Source: Anisus vortex
Taxonomy: Eukaryota; Mollusca; Gastropoda; Planorbidae
NCBI GenBank assembly: GCA_949126835.1
Contig: OX421497.1
Coordinates: forward strand, 27,104,242 to 27,168,241
Length of the DNA: 64,000 nt
Direction of reading: 5' to 3'
A program made the position numbers and the translations under genes. Shown piece after piece: positions 47,640 to 58,771 of this stretch. The stretch's first letter is position 1; each line of letters opens with the position of its first letter. The notes under the pieces are model-generated. The model saw nothing but the letters and a program-made list of their open reading frames with translations, ran no database searches and was not told the DNA's origin.

Positions 47640-47895
47640 TACAAAAAAAAATGATCATACTTTGACCAAGAAATAAAATAAAAATGTTTCTTATTTGTTT
47701 TTCCTTTTTAGTTGTATATTGAACTGGTGTATATTAAAGTCTGCGAAACAATAATACATAAATAAATACTGACCTCAACAACAAAAACACTACTTTGCAA
47801 CACTGTTGCAAAAACAAAAAAGAATAAACAAACTATAATGTGTCAAGCATAGTCTATACAAAGCCCGTTCGGAGAATCGGGCACATATCTGCTAG

Positions 47896-48769
47896 TATTA
47901 TATTTATTTAACATGTTTCTATATGTTTATATGTTTATATTCATGTAAATAAAGCTATTATGAATTTATAGTACCCTGTTATAGTGTTGGTTGTGTATTT
48001 CCTGGTGTCGAGCTTAATGTTCAATGTTTATTGTGTTTAGTTCATTAGGTCTTAGTTAGCTTTAGCTTTAGACCAATTGGCACTTTGGTTTCCCAAGGTT
48101 ACACAGAATAGGAGCATCCCAACCCAGTTTAAATCCTGCATACCCAATAACACTATGTAAGCCGGCGCCCCCCACCCCTCCGGGTGACATTTATATACTG
48201 GAAAGCAAGACATTTTATTTTGACTTAGGAACAACTAACAGATGGCTAGTAGCGCATAGTCATTTATAGTCTTGAAAAAGGAAGGCTAATAGTCTAAATT
48301 GAACATCGTAGACTATGTCTTATAACTTGTAACTTTAGTTTGTTTCATGACATTGTAATTTCTTCATTTATAATTTCTTAGTTAAGTTGGTGTTTATAAT
48401 ACGCCAATACTAATTAAAAAATAAACACAACCAAGGGTAACAGTGAGAACGAAAATATACGTGTTTTTAGGGGGTTTTTTTGTTTGTTTTTTTTTTGGGT
48501 GGGGATGGAGGCAGACTTGATACGAGATGCACTTTCGATAATACACGACTTTATATGTGTAACAATTCCATTATTGGCAACAAATCAGTATTTAGTGCAT
48601 ATTCGTTTCTACCGCAAACAAATAAACTAATATTAACATTATAGTTATTCTTATAATAACCATCTCTCTCCGTCTCTATTATCTACACAGTTCGGTCATC
48701 GGCAAGTCTTTGTCTCGTCCCCGCATTTACAGTTTTGTCTAAACGTTGTTTATAGTATAAAAGCTACTT
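47896..48769. other. gene-free stretch
   Basis: No gene. A GC-richer ggcgccccccacccctccgg occurs at about 48162; the rest is AT-rich. Confidence 0.5.
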
Positions 48770-49033
48770 TCAAAAATTGGAAAATTCGCCATTGTCCAGA
48801 CTCCAGACCAACACTGGATGGCGACCCAGATTATCCGAACTAAGCTCTGTCCCTGCCCAGGTGGTGTCATTGCTTTGCCAAGTTCCAGCATACCGCTGTT
48901 TTTCAAACTGCCAGCAGATGCTCTTAAGTAGCTTCATTTGTAGCAGTGATTCCGTTCGAGCTGTGTCTCTAGCTTGGCACACGGTCAACATGTTGGCCTT
49001 TAATTGGTCACCGCGTCTGGTATAACATTGTTA
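48770..49033 (-). CDS. unrecognised open frame with protein-like composition
   Basis: The minus strand is open for about 87 codons from just after a TAA near 49036 to a stop at 48770, with an internal ATG at 48991 (MLTVCQARDTARTESLLQ). Base composition is more balanced than the surroundings and the reverse strand is open too, so this could be an exon, a retropseudogene piece or part of a repeat. I do not recognise the family; no splice-linked partner was found nearby. Confidence 0.25.
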
Positions 49034-50780
49034 TGCTTCCACAATTCGGTATTTTTAATTTTTAGTCATGTCTCGTCATCTTTATGTTTTTCCACTTTTC
49101 AGTAAAACACGTTTGGTAGACTTCTTAGGTCCTCATACATAGTTACACTATGACTGAACACATCTTTGATTTTATTCAATGATTCAACACAATTCCGTGT
49201 TTTAAATGAATATTAATGTTAACAACATTGTCGTAAAATTATTGTCTAAATGCAAACGCACTAAATGAGTAGGCCATTTTTTTTTTAACCACACTGCTTG
49301 TAAGTTTTTTTTTCTTTTCTATTGTAGGCCAAATTTTCCGTAATAAAGAATATGTTTAACTTTCTTTAAGTAATGGATTAAGGTGTGAGTGAAATTCCTG
49401 CTTATTGTAGTGCCCATCGTTTAATTTTCTTTGTCTTTCTAGCCATCACATTTCTATTCACAATTATTATTAATGACCCCTACATTTATCAGCTATATTT
49501 TTACACATATCTATAATCTTATCCAATTTTGTGTGTACATAATATATTTTACCGTAACATAATTTTAAAAAAAAACTGTTGCAGTTCTGATATTCAGTCC
49601 TGTTTTTGTTTTTTGTTAGGCCTATCTTATCTTAATATTACAGACGCTCCTTCTATAACGAAGATTATTGCGTCCTACGCTCATTGTGATCCGAGTCTAG
49701 TCTATGCATTTGGAAAATATATAGAAAAACTTAGCAGTGCAAACGAAGACGTCCACTCGAAACCGGATGTCGTATATATCGTATCTTTATTTGTCTTGTA
49801 AATTGGATTAGGAAAGTTCACCTTATTTCAATTAAAGATTGACATTTAAACACATCGCTGCCCTTTTTAATCGAGCTTTTGCTCATGAGAATATATTATC
49901 GTCTAATGTAATAATGTAATTGTTTAACTTTCTTTTCAAGCTTTCTATTTATCTCATGTAAAACATGTTCCATTATATATAGTTAAATGTCACGGGCAAT
50001 CTGAATTAATAGATTAGCTGGTCCAGCTTTCCAGTTTGTCCAATTTTGTTCAGTTTGTCCGACATGTATTTCTTCCAGCATTGGCGCTTCTCATTATGTT
50101 TTTATCGCTTTATTTAATCTTTAAAAAAAAAAGCATTGCTCGCCAATTGCTAAGGAAACTGAAAGTATCAAGGGGATTCACAAAGCCAAAGTAGCGCTAT
50201 AGATACTTTCTTACTTGTTTTGTCTGAGCCACATAAACTGGTGACCGCTGCTTCAGCGGCCATATGATCAATTTGATTCGACGGGTAGCCTACTTTAATT
50301 TTACTAACTTTATTACTAGGCTATCACATAGTGGGACGGAGCTACTTTCTTTCCAGTCTGCAATTGGCAACTGATAGGGCCTTGCAAACTTTGTCATAAA
50401 CAATGCTATCGACCATGGTATTATTGTAATACATAAAAGTAAATTTACAAAACGCATTCTCTGTTCTTACACTTCTGGATCGTGCCGATATTGTGGTGGT
50501 GCCGTGGTGGTTTGGTACGGAACTGTAAAATCAAAAGAAGGAATGATAATAGTTAGATTTTCATATCTTATAGATTTATGCATGCATCGCTACGTATAAT
50601 TTAAGGAAATATGTGATAAAAAAATTAATAATATTAGAAATATTAAACTTTGTTTACACACTTATTATACGTATGAAAATATTTTTGTTTTTAAGTTGTA
50701 AAATGTAGGCCTAACCTACACTTTTCTGTTTGTTTATAAGTCTGGGCCTATATATATAAATATGTATTTGTATATATTAT
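49034..50780. other. gene-free stretch with LINE tail and SINE B scraps
   Basis: Contains a LINE tail piece at 49623-49712 (ttacagacgctccttctata, attattgcgtcctacgctca) and an inverted SINE B fragment at 50228-50305 (actggtgaccgctgcttcag). Nothing else recognised. Confidence 0.55.
50228..50305 (+). mobile_element. SINE B fragment, inverted
   Basis: Reverse complement of the gaagcagcgttcaccagttt part of SINE B, ending gattcgacgggtagcctact. Confidence 0.55.
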
Positions 50781-50783
50781 TAT

Positions 50784-50785
50784 GT

Positions 50786-50842
<57 letters not shown>
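50784..50842. repeat. (AT)n microsatellite
   Basis: Nearly pure alternating AT for about 55 bases. Confidence 0.95.
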
Positions 50843-50843
<1 letters not shown>

Positions 50844-50869
50844 CTTATATATATACATAGCCTATATAT

Positions 50870-51600
50870 AAATTAGAATGTGTATGTGGATTCAGATCCC
50901 CATTGGTTAATTTTAACGACACGTACACGTAACATCATTAGTGTCTCATATTTTACTTTTGCGATCTCGGATTCTGCATGTGTCTCACTAGAGGAGTGGT
51001 AAGCGTATCCTACTGCCATGCCGGTGACTTCGGTTCGAGTCCCCACTGATAATTATATTTTTCATTATCTACTTTCTCAAATTCCATAATTATAATTTTT
51101 TTTTAAAGATTTAAAAAAAATTCAGGAATTAAACTTTCATGAAATATTTTTAGTAAGTAAAATTGTAATTATTATATTTTAGACTAATGCAGGGGAGGGA
51201 TGTTCGATTCTTATCCAGGGATAACCCAACCTTTTTGTTAAATAAAATAAAAAGACATGACCTTTTTTAACTCGATTACAAGATTTATTTTAAATTCCTT
51301 TCCTAAATGTTTTCAGTAAATAATTAATAGGGAATAATAATTAGTTATATTTTTTATTATTATTATAGTTTTCTGTAGTATATAGATTTTTTGTATTAAT
51401 AGCCAAACTTTAGCCTAAAGGCCTATGTAATTTTTTCCCCGGGCTACGCCGGGGAATTGCCGTGTATAGACTATATATAAACTAGACTGAGTATGTCCGA
51501 TTCCCATAGATTAATTTAAAGACACTTGACTCTATGGTCTTATATTTTATTTTTGCAATTTCGCTTCCTATATGTGTCATCTCTAGCAGAGCTTTTTTTT
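50870..51600. repeat. two related ~120-bp repeats, tRNA-like sequence and GC hairpin
   Basis: The stretch at 50870-50996 (gattcagatccccattggtt, ttttacttttgcgatctc) recurs degenerately at 51478-51596. After the first copy lies a tRNA-like gaggagtggtaagcg plus cggttcgagtcc (50992-51045) whose acceptor and T stems do not pair well. Just before the second is the hairpin CCCCGGgctacgCCGGGG (51438-51455). Confidence 0.5.
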
Positions 51601-51972
51601 TTCTTTCATAAAATACCTTGCCTATGTAGGCCTATTCATGATTGGGATTATTTTATTTTCGATAGGTAAAAACAAATCATAATTTAGACTATATCGTCTT
51701 ATTAGGTACTCAAAACTGGCTTCCGTTTTTTTAGTGTTTTTAAGTTTTTGACCCCTCTCGTACTAAATCGTCTAGGCAAAATCGACCATTCATGATAAAA
51801 AGATAAGTTGTTCACTCGATTGTACAGAAATGAATGACCTTAATCACTATGTCTTTTTGCAAATAATATTATTATACATATATTTACAAACACCACCTTA
51901 AAGCTAGTCCATTTTCTTGTAAATATCTGAAAGAATTATCTTATAAATTTATCTTATAAGTTTACAGTAATG

Positions 51973-52136
51973 TTATCTTATAAGTTTACAGACGTTCCTT
52001 TTAGATAGAAGATTATTACGTCCACTAGGCCCAAAACTCCTGCAGGGCAACAGGGATCCGTCGGTGGCAGGGATAGAACCCGCGACTTGTCAGCTGGTTT
52101 TTGGTTGACAGTCCGGTGAACTAACCGCTGGACCGC
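51973..52136 (-). mobile_element. SINE A copy 5
   Basis: Reverse orientation: ttatcttataagtttacaga tail, tgcagggcaacagggatccg body, ggtgaactaaccgctggacc head. The LTR element begins 275 bases further on. Confidence 0.85.
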
Positions 52137-52410
52137 ACATTTTCTTAACGCGCAAGATAAACCCTATGAAATAGTATTTTACCGCCGCCAAAGCATGTCT
52201 GCCGCGATTTTCGCTATTTGTAGGGTCGTTACCAATAAAGGCGTCGTATCGGATTTTATCATATATTAATAATAGCCTATAAAATGAATTTTATGTTAAA
52301 AAATGTATGTATATATTATTATATTTTTTTTAATATTTTAATAAAATTGTTTTAGATTTACCACCTCAAATCGCTTGTTCTCGAGTCTCTAAACCCCTAT
52401 TAAGTTTAAG

Positions 52411-52909
52411 TGTCAGTGATTGAAATAGAACATAATAAATAGTCTATGGTCAAAGAGAGATAACCAATGAAAAGAAGAGTAGACCTTGACCTTGGATAGC
52501 AATGGCAGACGGAGACTATAATAATTACGCAGTTGTGTTGTTAATTCACGTGTTAGGTTAGAAAAGATCGGAGGAAAGGTTACGAGACTTGACATTGGTA
52601 GAGTAGTGGGCATTCAGCTTTTGTAGAGAGAGGAGCTGTATTTTTATGTGGAGATTTTGTAATGGACATAATATGAGAGATCTCTGTGAATCTATTCTGT
52701 AAATTCGAGGATACAAATTGCAATGCTATTGAGTGAATATATATATATACAGATATCATTGTGCATGGATATTCATATGAATTGTGAGGACATAAAAATA
52801 AATGTGTGTGAATAAACTTATCTATATATTTTACTGTTCCTGGAGTGTTAAGTATTTTTATGAACGCCTCGTGTGAGTGAATGATACAAGTGTAAATATA
52901 CAACTTACA
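52411..52909 (+). repeat. 5' LTR of the Gmr1-like element
   Basis: 499 bases, TG...CA ends; differs from the 3' LTR near 52504 (t/a) and near 52800 (a/t). It should hold the promoter and polyadenylation signal; aataaa-like text lies at about 52810. Confidence 0.93.
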
Positions 52910-52930
52910 ACTGGTCGCAGCGGTGAACGG
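52910..52930 (+). promoter_or_regulatory. candidate primer-binding site
   Basis: TGGTCGCAGCGG begins two bases after the LTR. A TGG start is expected for pairing to a tRNA CCA end; the tRNA species is not assigned. Confidence 0.6.
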
Positions 52931-54913
52931 CAACTACTAAACTTCGACGCTACAACATAATGAAATGCTTCCACAAGAACAAATCTTAGAAGGTAAAGTC
53001 TGATTTTCAAATTGTCAACTCTCTCAAGCAAACTATTCAGCAAACTATTCAACCAGTCAACCTGGTCATAAAATCGTTAGAGAGAACGCTAAAACATCTC
53101 TCAGAAAATATATGATTTGCTGTTGGATGGCAGAATTTAATGGACGATTTCTAAAGATAGTAATCAAGATTTAATCAACACTGTATAAAGCCATATTCAG
53201 GATAACAGGAAACGAAGACACTGCAGTAAGACTTGTAAAAGTCATTAGATACATAGGCGGCACAACAAGCAACAAAAAGGTGGGTGCACGTGGCGCTCTA
53301 CATCTCAACCCACATTGCATTTTTCAAAGGTGCCGACGCTGGAATTAATAATTTTTTTTCAAGATTATATTTGGATTACGTGGAACGTGGAGCGCTCTCA
53401 TATGAATTTCTTTGTGATCAATCGTTGATCATGAAAAATTGAATTATCACGCAAGGAACATTTTTTTAAAAAAAAGCTTCTGAATCTAGACTCTGTAACA
53501 TTTTACAATATGCTATGAAGTGAAGCAATGACGTCACACAAGATGGCGGACACTAGATAAACAAAATGGCGGCGCACTGTTGTGATTGGAAGTCTCCTTG
53601 TTTCAACATAACTGCAGTTCAACTTCAACTTTGACTAATTGTTTTATTATACATATACATCCCGACGTGACAGTGAATGTCAGTAAACAGATTAGCCGGA
53701 AGTCAGATGTAAAGCTCTTGTGATATACACAGTACCTATTTTAAATATCCAGTCCACATCGGAGATGGCAGATTTCACGTGAAGTGAAGACAGATCACAC
53801 AATTGTCATAGTGTGCCTACCGTATGCTAGTCATACATGGATATACTTTCAGACTCTTCATAGTCGGAATATTGTGTAACATTTCATCAAGTCATTGAAG
53901 AAACTGACACTGATCGTTACTATCGTTACATCAAGACATTGAAGAAACTGACACTGATCATTACTATCTTTTCTTTCTTATGTTACTTTGTTAAATACGA
54001 TAATTTCATGTTATATGTATACAATATATATGTGTGGGAGGTTGGAGGTAGTCTATGTTAAGACCTCAATACTTTTACTTCTGTCTTTACTCTAATTCTG
54101 TTTCTTTTCGAGGTTTTAATGTAGATGATTCTATAGGGATATTTGTTGTATTTACAAATATAGTCGTTAGCTGTGTAAGTCTTGTTTGTGATCGTAAATA
54201 ATTGTTGTATTGTTATTAAAACATCATATTGTTTGGTCAATGTATATATATTGTAATTCTATTGTTGAATTCCTCTTGGTATTGTCTATTTAAAGCAGCA
54301 ATTATTTTGTTTTTTGTGTTCATATGCATTATTTGTAAAGTAGCAAATAATTTATTATGCAAATATCTTTGGAGTACTGTAAATAATATAATTAAATTTT
54401 GAATTCTTTTAAAAGATGCAATAACATACTTGTGAGGTAACATAATATTGCGCACATACAGATTCAGTACATTGTATAAATAGTCATAAAATAAGCTTTG
54501 TAACACATAGTAAATTTTGGGGTGGTCCAGAAGTTGAACTTTCATTTGACTCAAGTAATTCATGGTGAGTAAATACATTTTTATCATTGCACATTTATTG
54601 TCCTACCGTAGGAACTTAGTGTGATTAGGTCAAGAAAGAGACTAGTCATATAAGTCATCAAGCTTTGACGAACTCTATAAAAATATAAATGTGAACAAAT
54701 AATCATGTAAGTCATCAAGCTTTGATTATCATTGGGTCACATTTTAGTATAACTAATATATAGAATCTGTGTTATTAATCATATCAGTATATGATTAAGT
54801 TGGTCACAGTACAAATAAATTGAATTTGTGTAATAAATAAAACATACTTTAAAAATTGTGTAATAACAAATACATAATAACACTGGACAAATAAGCAAAT
54901 AAAAAAATAAATA
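52931..54913 (+). other. long untranslated leader of the Gmr1-like element
   Basis: About 2 kb without a convincing frame. It holds a 44-base tandem duplication (catcaagtcattgaagaaac at 53885, again at 53929) and a repeated taagtcatcaagctttga (about 54650 and 54708). Confidence 0.6.
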
Positions 54914-55540
54914 ATGGTTTCGTTTGAAACTAATGCACAAATGTATGCCAGGGCTAAAGAATTAGCTATGGAATATGAAATAGAGAAAAAAGACATGATG
55001 AAATTTATCGAAGAAAAAGTTCAGGCTTGGACTTTAGCACAAAAACAAGAACAAAAAGAGATAGAAAATAAGGAAAGAGATAAAAGAGCTGAAGATAGAG
55101 AATTTGAAAACTACAACTAGCTCAACAAACAGAAATTGACTCAAGAGCTAAAGAAATTGAGAAACTAAAAATAGCTGAAGATAGAGAATTTGAAAAAACT
55201 AAAACTAGCTCAACAAACAGAAATTGAAAAATTGAAAATAACTCAGCACACAGAATTAGAACATAAAAGGTATGAAACTGAATTAGAGTTAGGAAAAATT
55301 AAGGTCACAGAATCTTACACTCATAAAGTTAATGACAAATTTAACGTACAGCCCTTTGATGGAAATAAAAATAATTTAGATAGTTTCTTATCTATTTTTG
55401 AGGAAAATTGTATAGCTAATAACTTACCAAAAGATAAATGGGCTGCTAAATTATTAGGAGCAGTTAAAGAAAAGGGGCTAAAAGCAGTAGGTGAAGGAAT
55501 TGGTAGAACATATGATCAAATAAAAGCAGCTGTAGCGTAA
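54914..55540 (+). pseudogene. gag N-terminal part (coiled coil), broken
   Basis: Frame from the ATG at 54914 is almost entirely charged and helical (YEIEKKDMMKFIEEKVQAW, repeated K/E/Q), a predicted coiled coil. A TAG at 55118-55120 ends the first piece; an 85-base direct repeat (gctgaagatagagaatttga at 55088 and 55173) surrounds it. After 55190 the frame resumes with VQPFDGNKNNLDSFLSIFE, the start of the capsid-like region typical of Ty3/gypsy gag, then is cut after IGRTYDQIKAAVA at 55540 by the LTR-like insertion. Confidence 0.8.
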
Positions 55541-55547
55541 ATATGAA

Positions 55548-55801
55548 TGTAGTAATTGGTGCGCAAGAGAATGCACATTTTGAACGAAAGAGTGATGACG
55601 TCAGTTGTTTTGTGGGTACACATGTTTTGGGTTAGAAGAGATAGCAACGGGGATAGAATATGCTAGTAGTTTGTTGAGGCCGGTTGTATTGATATAAAGA
55701 ACGGTCTTAATAGTTAATTGTTTGGCTGTTAGAAGTACTGTTGTATACATTGCATCTTTGCATGTTATTTGGTAATTAAAGTTTGATTATTGTTTACTAC
55801 A
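55548..55801 (+). mobile_element. LTR-like sequence nested in gag
   Basis: Begins TGTAGTAA and ends TTACTACA, an 8-base inverted pair, 254 bases, with no frame. It is followed at once by tggagagttattatctgatg, which starts with the TGG expected of a primer-binding site. About 60-120 bases of foreign-looking leader follow before gag resumes. It resembles the 5' LTR and leader of a different LTR element; no second LTR is seen. Confidence 0.55.
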
Positions 55802-55862
55802 TGGAGAGTTATTATCTGATGTCATTGTTACGCACCCTGAGTAGTAAGAGAGCTAGCCGTGG

Positions 55863-57311
55863 TTGGATATAAGAATACCTCTATGTGATGTTTACAGTTA
55901 CATAGAGAAGACAGACGTAACAGCAGCAATGTTCAATTTTTTTAATTTTACACCTGATCATTATAGAAAACAATTTCATAAGGTTAGACTGGAAGCTAGT
56001 GACAACACTGATAGGTTCATTAATGACATAAGCCAATACCTAGAAAAATGGTTAACACTAAGTAAAGTGGACATAAATAATCCCAGACATATATTAGACA
56101 TGATAATTATTGATAAAATTCTCACAATGGCCACTCCAGAACTATTTACATATCTTAAAGAAAGAAACATTAGAAATGTAGAGGAATTGAAAACAGCCTT
56201 AAATAATTACAAGGACAGTCATCCTGGTGTGGCACTTAGTAAAAATGAAGATACAAATAATTTGAATGCTTTTGAAAACAACTTGAATGTTTTCAATGCA
56301 TATCAAAATCAGGACAACAGACCAAGAAACCAAAATAGGAGTAATGCTAGGAACACTAACTATCCTTTCAGAAGACATAGTTTGTCACCCACAAGAAACA
56401 CTAATTCTAATAACCAAAATAATGGTAGATTTTTCAATAGAGGTAACAACAATAATAGAGGTTACTATAATAATAATAGAGGTTACTTTAAACAAACTAG
56501 AGATAACAACAACAGAGGCTATTATAGTTGCAATAATAGTAGGGGTTCTTACAATCAGTCTAGAGGCAATAGCAATAGGGTCAATGATAATCCTACATCA
56601 ATAAGATGTTATAATTGTCAGGGTTATGGGCACATATCTTATGATTGTTCATCACCGTTTCAGGGCCAACAAACGGAACCTAAACAATTGTTTGACAGTA
56701 ACTTTTCTCAAAGTAACAATTTTTCAACTGTAGCACCAAAATCTAATACTGGAAAATACTTTACTAACATACATGAAGCAGGTGGACAGTTATACTTGTT
56801 CTCTTCTTATGTTAATCATATTCAGACCATGACATTGAGAGACACTGGGTGCTCGTGCTTAATAGTACAAGCTAATCTAGTTGAGTCTGATCAATATATT
56901 GATGACATAGAAGTAATTACACTAGGTGATGGGAGTTCCATTACATGCAAATGTGCAAATATTTTAATTGACACCCCTTGGATCGCAGGGAAAGTAAAAG
57001 CTGTCGTAATGCCCAAATGCACCGCTCCACTTATCATAGGTAATGCAACCAATGTTAAACCAGACAATTCAGTACAAATTTTTGAAGAATGGATTAGGAA
57101 TAGACTAGATATAAAAGAAATTCAGAATCCTATGACTTTGAATGAATTCAATAATGATCCCATCAGTACACTATCTCAAAATCTATGCATTTTGAAGTCA
57201 AATAATGTTCAATCACATGAATGGATAAACATGTTGGAACCCGTGAAACTAAAAGTAAAGAAAATAACTTCCATAATTGGAATGATACTCAACAAATTGG
57301 TCAATACATAG
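55863..57311 (+). pseudogene. gag C-terminal part with zinc knuckle, and protease
   Basis: One 482-codon frame. The first ~20 residues look foreign; from about 55920 it matches capsid (NFTPDHYRKQFHKVRLEAS). An N/R/G/Y-rich stretch (56280-56590) precedes CYNCQGYGHISYDC, a CX2CX4HX4C zinc knuckle at about residues 248-261. The aspartic protease follows: LRDTGCSCLIV (DTG at 56841-56849) and APLIIGN later. No start codon upstream is credible because the frame is continued from the interrupted N-terminal part. The end at 57311 overlaps the next frame (-1), which could be a programmed shift or a lesion. Confidence 0.85.
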
Positions 57312-58771
57312 ATGAGTTTGAAAATGTGTGTAATGAATTGAATGTTCCTGGTGAATTGAAATCTATAATTTTGACTCAGCATGTCAGAAATCATGATAAA
57401 GCTTTAAAGATAGCAAATGATCATTTGGATAACTATGAAAACCAAAAAGATGTCTTAAACAAACATTTAACTGTAGCTATTAGCAAGAAAGAGACATAAA
57501 AACCAGAAATAAGTAATCATGAAAAGAATCAGGTAGAGAAACAAACATTTGCTGAAATAAACACTGTAAAGCATAATGAGAAAACAGTGCTTGAAATGGG
57601 TAAAATAACTCATCAATTGTTACAAGCTGAACAGAAAAAAGATGACTATATAAATAAATTGTTAGAAAATAAAACAAATACTAAAGAAGGTGAATTCAAA
57701 CAGAATAAAGGTATAGAAATAAAGAATGGAATAGTTATTCGATTTAATATAGATGCACAAATGCATAACAGAGAAGAACAGATAATAGTTCCCAAGACAT
57801 TAGTAAATACAATAATTGTAGCTGGACATAGTAAACCACTAAGTGGACATTTAGGTACAGATAAGACGTACCATACAGTAAAAAGAAATTTTTGGTAGAA
57901 GGGAATGAAAAGAGACATTCAACATCACATAAAAGAATGTTGTAAAAGTTGTTTAAGAAAAAATAAGAACACATCTACTCACATAGCTCCCATTCAAGAA
58001 TTTAATGTGATAGGAATACCATTTCATAAGGTTGCAATAGACATAATAGGTCCCATGAGAATGACTAAAACTAATAAAAACAGATTTGCTTTAGTTATCA
58101 TTGACTTAGCCACAAAATGGGTAGAGGTTATTCCACTGAAAGACATAACATCTGAACGCATTTGTACGGCTTTGTTGTCCGTATTTACAAAGTATGGTTT
58201 TCCTATGGACATATTAAGTGACAATGGGACACAGTTTGTTTCCAATTTAACTAAAGCATTCCATGAATTGCTAGAAATAACCCAGATATTTTCCAATCGA
58301 TATCATCCACAGTCGAATGGATGTGTGGAGAGATTTAACCAGACAATTAAACTAATGATCCAAAAATGCTGTATAGATAAGCCTAAGAAATGGGATGTTT
58401 ATTTACCTATGCTTTTGTTCGCATATCGTAATGCTATACACCAGACAACTAATTATTCACCATTTGAACTAATGTTTGGAAGACAAGCCAATAGTCCTTT
58501 GGACAATTTAAAAAATACAATACTTGATAATGATGACATTGAGTATAATACAGAAGAGTATATTGAAGATTTAAAATCTCAACTTGGTTATGTAAATAAA
58601 ATAGCCAATGAAAATTTAAAAATGTCAGGACAAAAACAAAGAGAAATAAAAAACAAACATAGGTATTTGAGAACCTTGAAACCTAATGATCTAGTATTGG
58701 TTTTTTCACCAACACCAACAAATAGTAATAAGGAATGGCATGGTCCATATACTGTTAAAAAAAAGAATTAA
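57221..58771 (+). pseudogene. integrase, upstream of RT
   Basis: In the -1 frame relative to gag. A helical stretch is followed by a zinc-binding HHCC domain (GHSKPLSGHLGTDKTYH ... CCKSCLRK), the catalytic core with D (IDIIGP, 58040-58042), D (LSDNGTQF, 58220-58222) and E (CVERFNQT, 58328-58330), giving D,D35E spacing, and a GPY module (WHGPYTVKK) at the end. TAA at 57497-57499 and TAG at 57896-57898 interrupt it; the latter falls inside the HHCC domain. It inserts the DNA copy into the genome in this family. Confidence 0.9.

Larger units (their letters stand above)
42815..47895 (+). mobile_element. Helitron, decayed autonomous copy without helicase
   Basis: The left part begins with atatatatacataaatctc and a gtatgtatgtatgtac tract at about 42820-42880, as Helitron 5' ends often do; the exact TC start is uncertain. 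The right end is diagnostic: hairpin gcccgttcggagaatcgggc (47863-47882), 9 bases, then CTAG at 47892-47895 followed by T. Coding fragments of a Rep protein lie between 43787 and 46990. Helitrons move by rolling-circle replication with an HUH nuclease fused to a PIF1-like helicase; here the helicase is gone and the Rep frame is broken many times. Confidence 0.82.

Noticed and set aside
50985..51050. tRNA gene
   Set aside because: A- and B-box-like text is present but the acceptor and T stems do not pair; better explained as a tRNA-derived repeat.
52413..52933. Protein frames inside both LTRs (minus strand)
   Set aside because: They repeat identically in both LTRs because the LTRs are identical; no domain and the wrong strand.
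54237..54587. 116-codon minus-strand frame in the retrotransposon leader
   Set aside because: AT-rich chance frame without a recognisable domain, antisense to the element; an env-like gene was considered and not supported.
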